Below are positions 45,891 through 59,404 of a stretch of DNA of 64,000 nucleotides, in pieces. Each line of letters opens with the position of its first letter. The first letter of the stretch is position 1. The translations under genes were made by a program, and so were the position numbers. Under the pieces are notes generated by a model. It did no database searches and was not told the origin of the DNA. It saw nothing but the letters and a program-made list of their open reading frames with translations. Source of the stretch: Mytilus trossulus (taxonomy: Eukaryota > Mollusca > Bivalvia > Mytilida > Mytilidae); contig NC_086379.1 in NCBI RefSeq assembly GCF_036588685.1, forward strand, positions 75,857,727 through 75,921,726. Reading direction: 5' to 3'.

Positions 45891-47176
45891 CACATGGAAA
45901 AAAGTATTACAACACCTTGATTTTTTAAAACTTGAAAAATCAGCCTTTTATTTTGGATGGAATATGATAAAATATTTGTAAAATAATATTGAAACATAGA
46001 TTATGATTACATTGGCATTTTAACGAACAAAAAATATCTAAAAAAAAATGCTTTATCTAACTACAATCTTTAAAACAAAATGAAGTGTTTTTTGTACAAA
46101 AAACTGCATTTTACAACTTTTACTGTAGTCGAACTTTACAATGTCAGACATTTCAAAATTAATCTTTTAAAGATGATTGTTCACATCATGGTTAATCGTT
46201 ATACGCCAAAGAATTAGTACTTTGTGCGCAGTCTCCATTCAAACGGTCAACCGCCACTTAACGTCTTATGATTCCGCATAAATCGACTTATTTGTTGCTT
46301 AGGAAGGGCATTGTTTATTTTATCACGTGTTTAGACTTGGGTGTCCTTTCGCGTTTATTTCCAATTTTGGCGAGCTCTGCACTACATTGGATACGGATAA
46401 ATGTGTGTCTTTTCGTAAGCAAAGGTCCCCAAAATGATTATCGCACAATAACCAGTAGAGATGAGTCAATCTCGAACAATTATTGTTAACATGCTCCTGT
46501 ACGCCCACCACTCTTTTTTTTAGGATTGTATTGTATGCAATCGGTTTCTTTCTGACTAAGCTTCATCATGCTTAATTTTCCCTAGCAGATGGCATAGGAG
46601 GTTTTTTGCTCTCGGATAGTCTTTTATATCGTTTATTGCCTGATTTTTATTCTCAAAACGACTAATAGTGGAAAAGTGATGACCGACAATACGTGCGGTT
46701 GTCAAAGCGATATTTCTGCTTCTCTCATGCTGATTATCTCTCATCTTGCTGCGGTTTAGAGTTGTGGAGGACCCATTACAAGGTGTCAATCACATAACTT
46801 TATAACCTTGGTTATGTAAATAAAGGCAACAGTAGTATACCGCTGTTCAAAACTTATAAATCCATGGACAAAAAACAAAATCGGGGTAACAAACTAAAAC
46901 CGAGGGAAACGTATTAAATATAAGAGGACACAACACCGAAACGCAACAGTAAAGTGTTGAAAACAATGAGGATAAAAACACCTTTTTTGCTGTTTACGGG
47001 TACAGTAGCTGCATGTGCAGATAAGAACTTATCGAGTCGATAATTATTGATCAAACTCAGATGATATTTAAATAATGTTTAACTAGATCTTTTTTTACAA
47101 ATTATATCAGAAAAAAATAAAGAGTGTTTTTTTAATTTCAATTTCAATTTGGTGTTGCAAAACTTTTTTCCATGTG
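45891..47176. mobile_element. Tc1/mariner-like element, decayed
   Basis: Inverted ends CACATGGAAAAAAGTATTAC and the complement of TTGCAAAACTTTTTTCCATG-TG, flanked by TA at 45889-45890 and 47177-47178, the target duplication of Tc1/mariner. 1,286 bp. Contains transposase remnants on the - strand, and a repeat fragment inserted near 46815-46995 ('aaaggcaacagtagtatacc'). Confidence 0.85.
46210..46789 (-). pseudogene. Tc1-like transposase remnant
   Basis: The - strand frame 46789-46556 (ALTTARIVGHHFSTISRFEN ... NDIKDYPRAKN) resembles the helix-turn-helix N-terminal part of Tc1-family transposases, with the basic R.R patch after it. Further fragments, in broken frames, lie between 46510 and 46210. 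No full DDE domain survives, so it is inactive. Confidence 0.6.
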
Positions 47177-47449
47177 TATACATACATTCAGATAAGTATA
47201 AGTTCTAAATTAATTTTTTTTCAATGTACATACTGCATTCAAATCTGCCATACAGATTAATTTCAATATTAAAATTGACAAATCTAAAACCCCTCGTTCT
47301 CTCTGACAGTTAAAGTTACCAAAGATTTTGGTATAATTGACTGATTTGCAGATCTTGTTTTGCAACTGTTCTATAATATTAATGATTTATGTATTTCTCT
47401 GTGTTCTTACATTAATTTTTACTGTATTTATGTCACGTAATGTTGTCAT

Positions 47450-47765
47450 TTTAACGGTAATTTTAACATTTTCATATACGCGGGAGGTTTTTGTAGCCAT
47501 AAAACCCACCGTTTGTTCTTAGAATATCCTGTACCAAGTCAGGAATATGGCAGTTGTTATCAAATAGTTAGCTTTAATGTATTTTGTTTTGGCGTTTGTG
47601 TTTGTTGCTCTTCGGTGTTTCTGTTCTTCCTTAGTTTTTCTCTTATAGTTGATTTGTTTCCCTCTATTTCATTTTCATAACTAGATATAGAATCTGTTTT
47701 CTCATTGTCGATTAATGACGTTTGAACACAGGTATACTACTGTTTTTATTAGATTAGCACTACAA
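47450..47765 (+). repeat. Interspersed repeat fragment
   Basis: 'ataaaacccaccgtttgttc ... ctgtaccaagtcaggaatat ... ggtatactactgttttta', inverted relative to 56065-56600 and 58684-59060. Confidence 0.75.
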
Positions 47766-47769
47766 TAGT

Positions 47770-48685
47770 TTTAGAATATAAGGTAAAAAGAAACTATTAT
47801 TAAACTTCTTTTAATTTAAACCAATTACTAGAATGAAGAGTGAAACAATTATTTACGCAATATCATTTGATATTTATATCTTATTTGCCTACTGTGGATC
47901 CAATTACTATTTGTTGGATACGAATTTTCGAGATTTTCTTTGGAACAGGTGAACCACGAAATTAAATGTTCAACGAATAACAAATTTTCTATAGGCTTGT
48001 ATGCAGACTATTAAATATCAACGATCATGCAAGTTTTCTTTAATCCACGAAAATTGGTGCTCACGAAAATAAATGAATCCACAGTATCATGTTTGCCATC
48101 TTAAATTTCAATTTAGCTATTATAGTTCTGTTAAGTGTTTTCGATCATCTTGAATTATTTTTTAATCTTGCCCTGCTGATAATACGTGGTATATCGGTTT
48201 CTGTCTATTTCTAATTGTTCATGATAATTGACAACATTAAAACAAAATATTGTTCAATTTGTAATTAAAGGATGTACTTTGGTGAGGTTTTGGAACTTAT
48301 GTTAAATGTTCGGACTTCTTGGTGTTTTTCGATACGAAACAAGGTAAAATATTTTGCCCATTAACACCCATTTATTTTTTCATATAAGACTCTAAAGCTC
48401 ATAAAAGGTTATTTTACAAAATTTTAAGCAGATTCTTGAATTTTTTCTTTTGATTTGAGACCTTAATTATACCAATGCATAGATAAGGTAAAAGTCTGAG
48501 CCAGCCTTTTCCTGTCATATTTAATAAATCAAATATCTCGAAAAGGAGCTCCATGACCTATCAATATTTTTAGTTTATTTTGATCCTTAACTAATACTCT
48601 TTCAGCTTAAAGTATCAATTTTGAATGCTTGATTTATTAATTTTTACCTTAAATCACCTAAGTACATTCTTACTGACAACTAGTC
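47770..48685. other. No gene seen
   Basis: AT-rich non-coding sequence; only short open frames without features. Confidence 0.5.
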
Positions 48686-48835
48686 CTAATAGACATTTGC
48701 GGAAACTAGGTCTACACCTAGGATTACACCTTAGACTTACGATTACAGTTAACAAAAACAAAGGGTCATATCAAAATGAAAAAATAAATAAAAATAAAGA
48801 TACATAGTAAAATGATTTTCTTTATTATGTAAATA

Positions 48836-49021
48836 AGTCTTTACGGCGGCAAACGAAGGCAGCGCATATGGTCACAACAGATGTTAATCTCTGTCTTGGA
48901 TGTTTTCACAAAGTCCCCATAACTTTATGATTTTTTAATTCTCCGATTGCGTGTTCAACCTTAACTCTATAGTGAGTTATCAGCCTATTTAATTTTCTAC
49001 ATTTTCTCTGCATATTCCGGG
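48836..49021 (-). pseudogene. C-terminal remnant of a DDE_Tnp_4-type transposase
   Basis: - strand translation gives LITHYRVKVEHAIGELKNHK, then a stop (complement of 48906-48908) where Trp is expected, then KHPRQRLTSVVTICAAF. The VE.aigelK...H..R block is typical of the last catalytic Glu region of IS5/Harbinger-related (DDE_Tnp_4) transposases. Upstream domains are not recognisable, so inactive. Confidence 0.65.
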
Positions 49022-49579
49022 GTTTTCTAACACTTTGCTCTCTAAAGAATCATTGACACAGTAAAGGAAAACATCCATACTCTGACAACCGATGCACAAG
49101 ATCTCTACCAAAGTTGCACCAAAAACAAATCAGAACTAGATTATCAGTAAAGTTGGGCAAACTATTGGCCCTTCCGGCAGATAAGATCAAGAATATCATG
49201 GTCAAGTATGTATTTATGCTAACTTGTTACAATCTTTTGTTATAGATATATGCATAGCGTCCGACAAATTCTAAATTAAAAAAAAAACAGAAACAAACAT
49301 AATTAAACTACCTGTTTTGCTATATAAATTGAAATTCATATAATGAAGATGGGTTTTTTCTACGCCCCCCTTTTTTCCCCACCAAAACAAATCTTTGTGT
49401 AACATTTAAAAAAAAATATTTCGCGACTAAACTGCGCTTGCTGATATTTTTATTATTGTATCGTCTTGAACATGCATGAAATATTTGTCACTGGAAATTT
49501 AGCACTCAATCAACGTTTCAACTGTTGTATGTTTGTACTTTCTATCCTCTTAGAAAATATGTTTTTATTTTTTTTGGTT

Positions 49580-49707
49580 AAAATTGTAGGGAAGAGGTTG
49601 CTAAAGTAAAAGTATTGGAGAACAGGTTGACAAAAGATCATCTAAGTGTCCCTGGCCCATCAACTGCAAATGACGAAAGGGATAAGATACTTGATTTGAT
49701 TTATTGA
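49580..49707 (+). pseudogene. Short coding-like fragment inside the 48.7-50.4-kb element
   Basis: Open frame EEVAKVKVLENRLTKDHLSV followed by PGPSTANDERDKILDLIY and a stop, after a possible acceptor (TTGTAG at 49585-49590). Coiled-coil-like. May be part of the second gene that Harbinger-type elements often carry, but no domain is recognised. Confidence 0.3.
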
Positions 49708-50814
49708 AAGAGAAAACGTAAACAAACTGTTTTCTCGATTGAGATAAAGTTAGATTGTAAAAATTTACCGAAAGGGAAATGAAAAACCACGCACAAAATA
49801 TTATATATACATGTACATGTAGCTCTTAAACAACAACTTGTTGATTCTCATTCTCCTTAAATAAAAATCTCAGTTGTCAGATCATTTTATGAAATGATGT
49901 TTGTTCATTTTTCCATATAAAGATATATGAAGATGTAGTATCAGCGTCAATGAGACAACTCCCTATCCAAATAACAATTTATAAAAGTAAACCATTATAG
50001 GTCATTGTTCGGCCTTCAACATATGCATGCTTTAGAGTGGCATACCTAAACTATAATAGTTTAACACAACGACCAATATTACAGGGGCAGACCCAACCAT
50101 TATAAAAAGGGATGGGTTTCTAACCCAGGACAACAAGGAGGGTGTGTTCCAACTACATGTCCCCATTCAAATACATTAATCGACAAAAAAAGGGGTGTTC
50201 GAACCCCCGGCACGGACCCTCCCCCCTCCCCCCTCTGGATCCGCGCCTGTATTAAATATGTTAATTATGGTTACATGTTTTGCTTGAAAACTCAATTCAT
50301 TATAAAAGAGATAGCATTTGTTTGGAACGACAGTTTGTTTTTACACTTTGAGACGACCAAAGTTTAAATGTTACCTGTAAGTTTAATCGTAATCCTAATC
50401 GTAGGTGTATGCGAGTTTTCGCAAATGTCTATTAGCAGTAATTTGACAATTTGGTATTTGAAGAAATGAAGATCTTAACATTTTTACACTGTCATATTAT
50501 CGTTATCTACAGCTGATTTTTATGCGACTGTCATCTAAGTGAGAGATTTAGCATCAGGATAGGCATAAACCAAGTCCATGAAATCATAGATATGACAACT
50601 GTTTCCCGTTCAATTGATGTGTTTGAGCATTTGAAATGCCTTGCTAAGGGGGTTTGTTATTTTATTTTTTCCAGAAAATTGACAAAATCGTTCCTTTTGT
50701 CCCCTTATTTTATTATGGGGTCTTTAACTGGATGCCAAAACATAGCTATAGCCGAGGTTTTGTAACAGTTAATAAACAACAACTGGCGATGACAACATTA
50801 GTAAATGTCAAAAC

Positions 50815-51145
50815 ATATAAAAAAAAGAAGATGTGGTATGATTGCCAATGAGACAACTATCCACAAAGGACCAAAATGACACAGACATTAACAACTATAG
50901 GTAACCGTAAGGCCTTCAACAATGAGCAAAGCCCATAACACATAGTCAGTTATAAAAGGCCCCGATAAGACAATGTAAATCAATTCAAACGAGAAAACAA
51001 ATGGACTTATTTATGTAAAAAAATTAACGAAAAACAAATATGTAACACATAAACAAACGACAACCACTGTATTACAGGCCCCTGACTTGGAACAGGCACA
51101 TACATAAGTAATGTGGCGGGGTTAAACATGTTAGTGGGATCCCAA
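50815..51145 (-). repeat. Interspersed repeat, inverted copy of 44150-44465
   Basis: 'gatgtggtatgattgccaat ... aaaggccccgataagacaat ... gtggcggggttaaacatgtt'. Confidence 0.85.
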
Positions 51146-51229
51146 CCCTCCCCTAACCTGTGACAGTGGTATAAAAGTACAACATAAGCATGTTTGTCAA
51201 GCAGGTAATCTTAAAGCAGGATTTTTATT

Positions 51230-52160
51230 TTTCCTGAAGTGTGATTCAAAACACCATAATGTTAAAAAAATAAAAAAAAATAAAAAGAAAATATATTTTG
51301 CAGTTGACAAATTGTAACTATTATTACAGACAATAACAACACCTTCAATAGAACGTGAGGCTTAAAAATGCACAGCCCATGATGAACAAGCAAATTAACA
51401 CCTGAATTAAACAGTAAAAAAAAATATATAGGTTTGTTTTCATTTATTTGTATTTGTTTTTAAAACCAATCATCAAATGTCATTGCTGACATCATTTTCC
51501 AGTTTTACACATGATGAAGTTGTCATTTACATCATAAGTTTCATTATAGTCTATTATAATAAGTTTCAACATCATTGTATTGGGTAAATAAAGTTTCTTA
51601 TGATATAGAAGTAGGGTGTCAGCAATCATGTTTGTTTAAGTTGTTTGTTTTTTTCTAAATATGTTTTCTGAAAGTGTCCAAAACAAATAATAAATGAGGA
51701 AAAGAAAAACAACAATATAAAAAACACTCCACACATAGAATTAAAAAAAAAAATTAGCAACCTAAACCGAACCTCCTAAAATAAGGATGAGTCGATAAAT
51801 TTAGAATAAATAACTCTTGTTGAATTGTTCCAAATTACAATTGAAGTCTAAATTTCAACCTAAAAGTACAAGACTTCAAATAAACAAATAAATGTTTCGC
51901 ATTCATCAGGACAAATCAACAATAAACACTAAGTATTTTGCATGATGGATTTATTGGGGGAGATTTAACTACCCCTAGAAAAGTACAGCATGATCAATAG
52001 GCAGAAATATTACTTTGACATGACGCCCATCTACGGACCCTCCGAGTTGTTGCAAGCTTTAACTTGAAGAAAGCACACACTCCCTACTTTAATGTCTCAA
52101 ATCCGACTGAATATGGCAACCTTACACCCGCACATCAAAACTGACTACCGTAAAGGATGA
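51230..52160 (+). repeat. 1-kb repeat segment, copy 2 of family
   Basis: Colinear with 56990-57900 ('gacaataacaacacc ... aacacctgaattaaacagtaaa ... atgtttcgcattcatcaggaca ... ctcaaatccgactg'). Non-coding here. Confidence 0.8.
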
Positions 52161-54764
52161 AACTGCAGGAGGACGATACTTCATTACCCTTGTCAACCCT
52201 AATGGTAAAAATTAGTAAATTTGAACGTGATTGTATGTGAGTTTCTTTCAAAATCTAAACTGCAATTTCACCTCCTAAAATGATCGTAGAATCATTTTTT
52301 TTTTCCTCTGAGTTCAGTATTTTTGTGATTTTACTTTTTAGTATGATAACATAATTTTGCTACATTGAACATATATGTGTGTATTGTACATATGCGTTTT
52401 GGAAAAAAAAATGTTATACGCTAATTGAAAAGAAAAATGATTTTGGTAAAGCCGTCTTACACATTTTCACCTTTTTACTTTATGTACTCTAAGATGCAAA
52501 AGAATTTTCATCCCATGGAAGGTGCAAGTCCGTATTCCAAGGAACTATATAAAAGGTTTTCCCGTAAGTCATAGATATCAAAATATCATATGTTTATTGC
52601 AAAATTTATTTATCTTTTATCTTATACTAATACTCTTATATATGTATTCATTGTTAATATGAATTACCAGGTTCAGTTTAAATCAATCGCCAATAAACAA
52701 AAACATTGCCTACTAATACTGCCATGCATTTATCGTTGTTATTAAAAAAAATACCAAACATAAAACCCTAACACAGAATCATTTGCTGAAATAAATTTAC
52801 AATATATTAAAAAAAAACATGTGCATGGTATGAGTGCCAATGAGACAACTCTCCATCCAATAAAAAATGAAAAATTAACAGTTTCAAGTGTAAGTCCGGC
52901 CTTCAACACAGAGCATTGACTCACACCAAACACACATTGTACAAGTGATTTATATTAGAAAAGCAAGGTTAACATTTTATTTATTAATACACATGGTTTA
53001 AAAATGCTTTATAATTTGTTTTTTAAACTGGAGTAAAAAATATATTAAAATTAGTGGACTGATGGAGTATTTAAAAAAAAAACGTCACTAGAGATTTATC
53101 CTCTTGAAATGTTTTCTGATAATTATCAGGATATCTTTACTCCTACTATTTGGAAATATTTAGAATTCAAAACAAATCCAGCCATGAACAAAGGAACTGC
53201 AGTGTTTACATCTGGTTTCTGGAGAGTAGGAAGATGCCAAACTGTAGAATGATTTTTCTCAAGGAAAGATTTTCTTTATTAAAGACACAATTAAAAATTC
53301 TACATTTGAACTAAATAGATATCAGACCAAACAATGGATATATGTTCTATTGTGAATCACCAATATTTCAATTAAAAATATAAAGCACGTTTTATTTTTA
53401 GCAATTTAGAATGGTTCTTTGATGTTCAAGGTAAAACATAGATAAAGTAGTATGAATATCATTGATCGAACACAAAATGAAGTATGTTAATGTTACAAAC
53501 AAATACTCATTCTTAACTGTCTTTTTAGTGAAATAAATATGTGTAGTTTCATTCTTAAAGACGGCAGACAATAATCAAACACGAATGTGAAAATTTGAAG
53601 CGCACACATAATAACTTAATTTAACAAAAATCTTGTGAGGCTGTACTTTCAACAATATTATAAATCATTTAGTCGGGTGTTTAAACGTATACTATACTTG
53701 GGCCCTTGTACACACATGGTGAACACATACCAACTTAACATTGAGGGGGGATAGAACCTTTATTGGGACTCCAGGATCGGCTGTATTTAAGCTCGGGATT
53801 TCGTGATTGACACTTTCGGGATCCGGGAATTCTTTTTTCCAATTCGTGACCTCGGGATTTCGTTTTTTTAAGCCCGGGATTTCGGGATTTCATGTTTTAA
53901 GCCCGGGATTTCGGAATCAGGACCCCTCCTATCCCTCCTCTAATATTGAATTATGGAAAATTACTAAATAAAACAAAAAACTCATAAGGCCGCACTTAGC
54001 AGAAGGCCATAAATTTGCGCATGGAGAAACAAACTGGGAAAAGAGAAGGACACAGATTTTAGGCTTTTTTAAGGAAGCTGGCTTGTCATGTTTTTGGATT
54101 TTTTTGCAGATTTTCGGAAACCTCTGGTTTACCCATTTGAATGCCTGGGACAAATTGCCCGGTGACCCCCATTTTTCTTTTTATGAATTTTTTACATTTA
54201 TAATGATAAGCATTCTCTAAAAGTCTTATAAAATTTTAATTACTTTTTAGCAGTTTTTGAGAACTTCAACTTGTCAATGATAAAGCTATGAACAGTCAAG
54301 AGAGAATATTTTCTCACCAAAATTTCAATGGCATATATCTCGAAAACAAGCACTGCGACCTTTATATTTGTTTTACTCTTTGGATCCCTGTATCAATAAC
54401 CTATTTATGTAAACTAGTGTTTTGAAAAGTTTTAAATTACTCTGAAATCGAGAATCGAACTCCCTTAACGAACATAGATTTGCAAATGACGTCATGATTA
54501 AAACTCTGACACATTTTAGAGCCCGAAACATTTCTTACGGACATAGAAAAGCACTTCACGTCACGATTGGGCACAGATATAGGAAACACACACACATTTG
54601 AAGCCGTACACAGATCCAAGGTTAACATATATACTTTATAAGAAGATGGAACAAAACCAGGGATACATATTCAAAAGAACTAAAGCCTTATCTTTATTTT
54701 AATATATGGTTGAAAATTCGAATCTTTATTACGATTGTTGCAACAGGTTCCCTTGAACTTTTAT
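52161..54764. other. No gene seen; repeat fragments only
   Basis: 52810-52930 is an inverted fragment of the 'gagtgccaatgagacaactc' repeat. 53735-53945 is a 'gggggatagaacctttat ... cccgggatttcgg' repeat related to 11660-11825. Remaining frames are short. Confidence 0.55.
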
Positions 54765-55500
54765 TAATTAAGGCAACAGTAGTAAACGTCTGTTCAATGG
54801 GCAAACAAACTAAAAACGATGAAACACGTGAGATATAGGAGGAAAACGACGGAACAAAGCAAACTCAAACTTATATAGAAATGGTCAGACGATATAACTG
54901 CAACATTCTTGACTTGGTAAGGACATTTAAATTAAAAAAATGGTGGGTTGACCTGGTTGAATGCCAAACCTCCTGCGTATTCATGAAATAGCAAGCAATA
55001 TCATGTAAACACATATGAAAACAAGCAATATAAAACACAACCTCTGTAGACGAACCATAAGGTACTCGACTATACTAAAAAAAATAAGATATATGTGAAA
55101 TGTCCCTAAACACAGAATGCAAACCAAAAACGAAATGAACAGACATCAGGTCAGCACAAAATGAAACACCGGACCACAACGTCTTTAAAATTTCATAAAA
55201 ATATCCGAAAGTGGGATATATAAATACCAAAACACTTCATCCCAACTAGCGAACTTAATAAATAACAAAATAACTAACCAGACTAAATACACGAATGTTG
55301 GATATATAAATACTGTGGCAAGTCGTTTAGCAATGCAACACTCGGAAAAAACAGAAGTATTCCAGAATAGGTCACGTTCGGTACTAAGTAGATGCTTAAC
55401 TACAGTGGTAAAAACGTCGTAGAGATTAACCAATTCGTGATGGTGTATATGAATTCCGTATAGTGTGAACATTAACGAGCATAACGTATCAGTTGAGATA
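54765..55500 (-). repeat. Interspersed repeat copy
   Basis: 'aaggcaacagtagtaaacgt ... tggtgggttgacctggttga ... ccgaaagtgggatatataaata'. The same family in the opposite orientation is at 62820-63340. Confidence 0.75.
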
Positions 55501-55739
55501 TGACAACACCATACGACGGAGGAGAGGGTATGTCACTGCTAAGAAATATAATATTATTGATTAATAAATGATATGTGAAAGCTTTTAACATCGTATTTGG
55601 TAAAAGTATCAACTGTTTTGGTTTCGATTTGGACATCTAACTGGGATAGCATTGCAATCCTTTAAGGGGCCTTATTCTATTTTCTGTTCATCCAAAACAG
55701 CCAAACAAACTAAACTTCAAGCCAAATGTTGATAAATCG

Positions 55740-57420
55740 GAATTCCTTAGTAATTTCGTACCGTAAAAATCAACTGACGATTTTGGCAATTGACCTATTT
55801 GTAGATCTTGTCTTACTGACAATTTCTGCTATTAAACATATTATAGTTAAAAGATACAAGGCAAAACGCAAAAAATTGTTAATATTTTAGTGTATGGCTA
55901 CTTATTAGAATAAACAGTGAACCAACAATTTCAGCAATAATAACTTATTTGTGTATCTTGTCTTGCATATCATGTTTGCTCTTAACAGTTTCTTTTTGGC
56001 CACTAGGTATTTAAAATTGAGAATGAAAATGGAGAATGCCTCAAAGAGACAAAAACGTCAAAACAGAAGAATAAAGGCAACAGTAGTATACTGCTGTTCA
56101 AAACTCATAAATCAATGGACGAAAAACAAAATCAGGGTTACAAACAAAAACCGAGGGAAACGCATTAAATATAAAAGAACAACGACACAATACTGAAATG
56201 TAACACACACAGAAATGGACCAAGCATCAGACAAAATCCCACGCGAATAACAAACATAACATCAAAACCAAATACATGAATTTGGGATAGACAAGTACCG
56301 TGACACGTCTTATCGCAATGTAAATTTACACTCAAAAATAAGAGAAAACAAACGACGCTACGTTAAAATGTAACACACACAGATACGAACAATAGTATAA
56401 CAATGGCCATCTTCCTGACTTGGTACAGGACAATTTTAAAGGAAAACATGGTGGGTTGAACCTGGTTTTTTGGCATGCCAAACATCGCACTTTAATGGCA
56501 ATGTTAAATATAACATTGAAATGACAACATAATATTACAGGACTGCAATGCAAATAAATAGGCGACCATATTAGACAAAGAAACACATGATTAATAGATA
56601 ATAAAAAGCATCAGGTTTAAAATTCAATACGCCAAAAACGCGCCTCGTCCACACAAGTCTCATCAGTGACGTCAAGAAGACAAACTCGTCATATATACCA
56701 GGATTGAAATTTTATTTTTGCGCCAGACGGGCGTTTCGTCTACAAAAAACTCATCAACAGAAGGCCACCAATAAGTCTTTAACATAGAAAGAAAATCCCA
56801 CTCCCGGAGTCAGACTTTAAATGGAACCTAAACAATAATTTGTTCTTGTTCAGTGGAAATAAATGTAACACTAAACGCCGATACATATAAACAAACTAAA
56901 TATTAAAAAAACACATGCAAGACTAACAAAGGCATTTAGGCATGATTATCAAGCTGATAACTTAAGAACAATGATTTTCATTTTTCATAAAGTGTATAAT
57001 GCAATAGACAATAATGTTAAAAAATAAGAATGAAAAGAAACAAAATGACAACTATTGACTGTTATTGCAGACAATAACAAAACCTGAATGTGAGGCTATA
57101 AACAATGCACAGCTAATTTTAAACAAAACAATTAACACTTGAATTTAACAGTAAAAGATATATAGGTTTTGTTTTCTTTATATATTTTTGTTTTATAAAC
57201 TTATGAGTGTTATCAAAGTTCTTTGCTGACATCATATTCCAGTTGTTGAATTCTCATTGACGTCATAAGTTTCATTATAGTCTATTTATATTATAATAAG
57301 TTGCAATATCATTGTATGGGGTAAGTATATTTGTGATGTAAAAAACGTTTCTAACATTATAAAAGTAGGGTGTCAGTAAACGTGATTATTTAAGTTGGTT
57401 AGTTTTCTCTGAATATGTTT
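55740..57420 (+). repeat. Composite repeat block
   Basis: 55740-55870, 56940-56990 and 57000-57420 appear again in reversed order and orientation at 61780-60730, so they are parts of one larger mobile segment. In this copy they are interrupted by other repeats (56065-56600 'aaggcaacagtagtatactg' family; 56605-56770 hammerhead-like-core family). The 1-kb segment continues to about 57900. Confidence 0.7.
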
Positions 57421-58683
57421 TTGTTAACGTGGTTAAAAAGAGGAAAAGAAAAACAACACTAAAAAAAGATTTACAAAGAAAACAAAAAATAAAGCAACCT
57501 AAACCAAACTGACGGACGAGTTCGGTAATCATTGATGTGTTTTGTAAAGTAACAAATAAAAGACTTTAATCAAACAAACAAATAAATGTTTCGCATTCAT
57601 CAGGACACATCCACATCTAATACCTAGTATTCTGAATGACAGATTTTTGGGGAGGGCGATTTTGACAGCAACTGGAAAATAAGGGCATGTTCGATTGGCG
57701 GAAATGTCACTTTAGAGGAACCATTATACTCCGTAGACAAGGTATCGGATGTAACGTCTCATATCCGACCGGGCGTGGCAGCGAATTTATACACCCTGCA
57801 CCGCAAAGCTGATGCCCCATACACGCAATGCCAAGGGGTTCACTGCGGAATTGGATGAAACTGCATGATCATTCTTCTTTAGACTTGTCAATCCATATGA
57901 CAGAATTTGGCAATGTTAAAAACTATTTTAAGTGAATCTCCGTAAAATTCTGTTATAATATAAAGTGTTGTTTCGCCTTCTCTAATATACGTAATAAACT
58001 TACTTTCCATAAGTCACATTAATACATTAGAGTTGTAAACATATTTATATATTCATAGTAAAGGGGGAATAACTAAGAAAAGAACTCTTTTTGTTTTTTA
58101 AATCTTTTTATTATTATTTTAGAGAAATGAAGGCGTGAGAGCAAATGAAATTTGATTACCATTATAATTTACAGTTCCAAGGGGTATAACTCGATATTTG
58201 ATGATCGCTTATTATAAAAACTGTCAACGATAATTCTGATGTAAACCTATAATAGATGTTTCATTAAATTCTGTAAAGAATCGTACAAATAAGAACACTT
58301 ACAAAGCAATATTCCATATAATTAATGTTTCAAAGCGGCATAAATATTTTAAAAATAAGGAATTTGCCTTGATTTTTTTAATTCGTCGAAAAACATATAG
58401 ACAACAGCAGTATTTCCTCTTCTACAACAAATCATTGCAAAAGTATATAGAAATACTGAAAGTTTCTCATGATACTGTTATATGGGTAAAGGTGGACAAA
58501 GATTTATTTTTTGATAAAAGCAATGATGTTTATATATGTTTTGTATATGTACCCCATGAAAATAACACTTTTTTGTGACAAATATAATGTTGATATTTAT
58601 GACTGTCTTACTGGAAACATCGCAAGTTACAGTAGTTAAGGCCCTGTTGCTGCTATTGGTGATTGGAACAGTCGAATAGGTAT

Positions 58684-59080
58684 TAAATAAAGGCAACAGT
58701 AGTATACCGCTGTTCAAACTCATAAATCCATGGACAAAAAACAAAATCGGGGTAATAAACTAAAACCGATGGAAACGCATTAAATATAAAAGGAGAACAA
58801 CGACACAACACTAAAATGTATACATACAGAAACGGACCAAGCATCAGACAAAATCCAACGAGAATAACAAATATAACATCAAAACCAAATACATGACTTT
58901 GGGATAGACAAGTACCGTGACACGTCTGATCGCAATGTGAATTTACACTATAAATTAAGAGAAAACAAACGACGCAACGTATACATGTAACACACACAGA
59001 AACTAACAATAATATAACAATGGCCATATTCCTAACTTGGTACAGGACATTTTTTAAAAGGGAAAAAAAAACGATGAACT
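58684..59080 (-). repeat. Interspersed repeat copy
   Basis: 'aaaggcaacagtagtatacc ... gggatagacaagtaccgtga ... aacttggtacaggacatttt', colinear with 56065-56460. Confidence 0.85.
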
Positions 59081-59220
59081 TAATATCACGGTGAAAAATA
59101 CCATTGATAATTTGATCAGCTATGATAGTGATGACGAAGAACAGGTTCGATTTTCTGAGGATAAGACAGTAAACAATTTCGGAAGAAAAGTTTAAACTCT
59201 TACGTCTTATCCAATCTACT

Positions 59221-59404
59221 GGGCCCGGTTGTTCAAAAGTGTCGTTAAGCTAACGATGTCGTTAAAGTGTCGTTAGCCAGTCGTTAAATTTAACATAATC
59301 GTTAAGTGTTGTTCAAAAATTTTAACGCTTAACGCAGTCGTTAAATCTGTGTTAAACTTAATCACTTGACATACCTCGATTAAACCCCTAACGCAGCGTT
59401 AAAG
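59221..59404. mobile_element. Left end of a PIF/Harbinger-type element
   Basis: Begins GGGCCCGGTTGTTCAAAAGT and continues with iterated GTCGTTAA motifs up to the start codon of the transposase remnant. No matching right end (CTTTTGAACAACCGGGCCC) was found in the rest of the window. Confidence 0.6.

Larger units (their letters stand above)
48686..50435. mobile_element. DDE_Tnp_4/Harbinger-like element, decayed
   Basis: Inverted ends CTAATAGACATTTGCGGAAA ... and the complement of GTTTTCGCAAATGTCTATTAG, with about 65 bp of loosely matched terminal sequence (including CTACACCTAGGATTAC). Holds a broken transposase end (48836-49021, -) and scattered coding-like fragments on the + strand (for example 49590-49707). 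The palindromic MITE of 28774-28924 is nested at about 50080-50250. A clean target duplication was not found. Confidence 0.7.

Noticed and set aside
58369..59027. Several frames of 69-114 residues
   Set aside because: They overlap the 'aaggcaacagtagtatacc' repeat family or are AT-rich chance frames; no splice-consistent gene.
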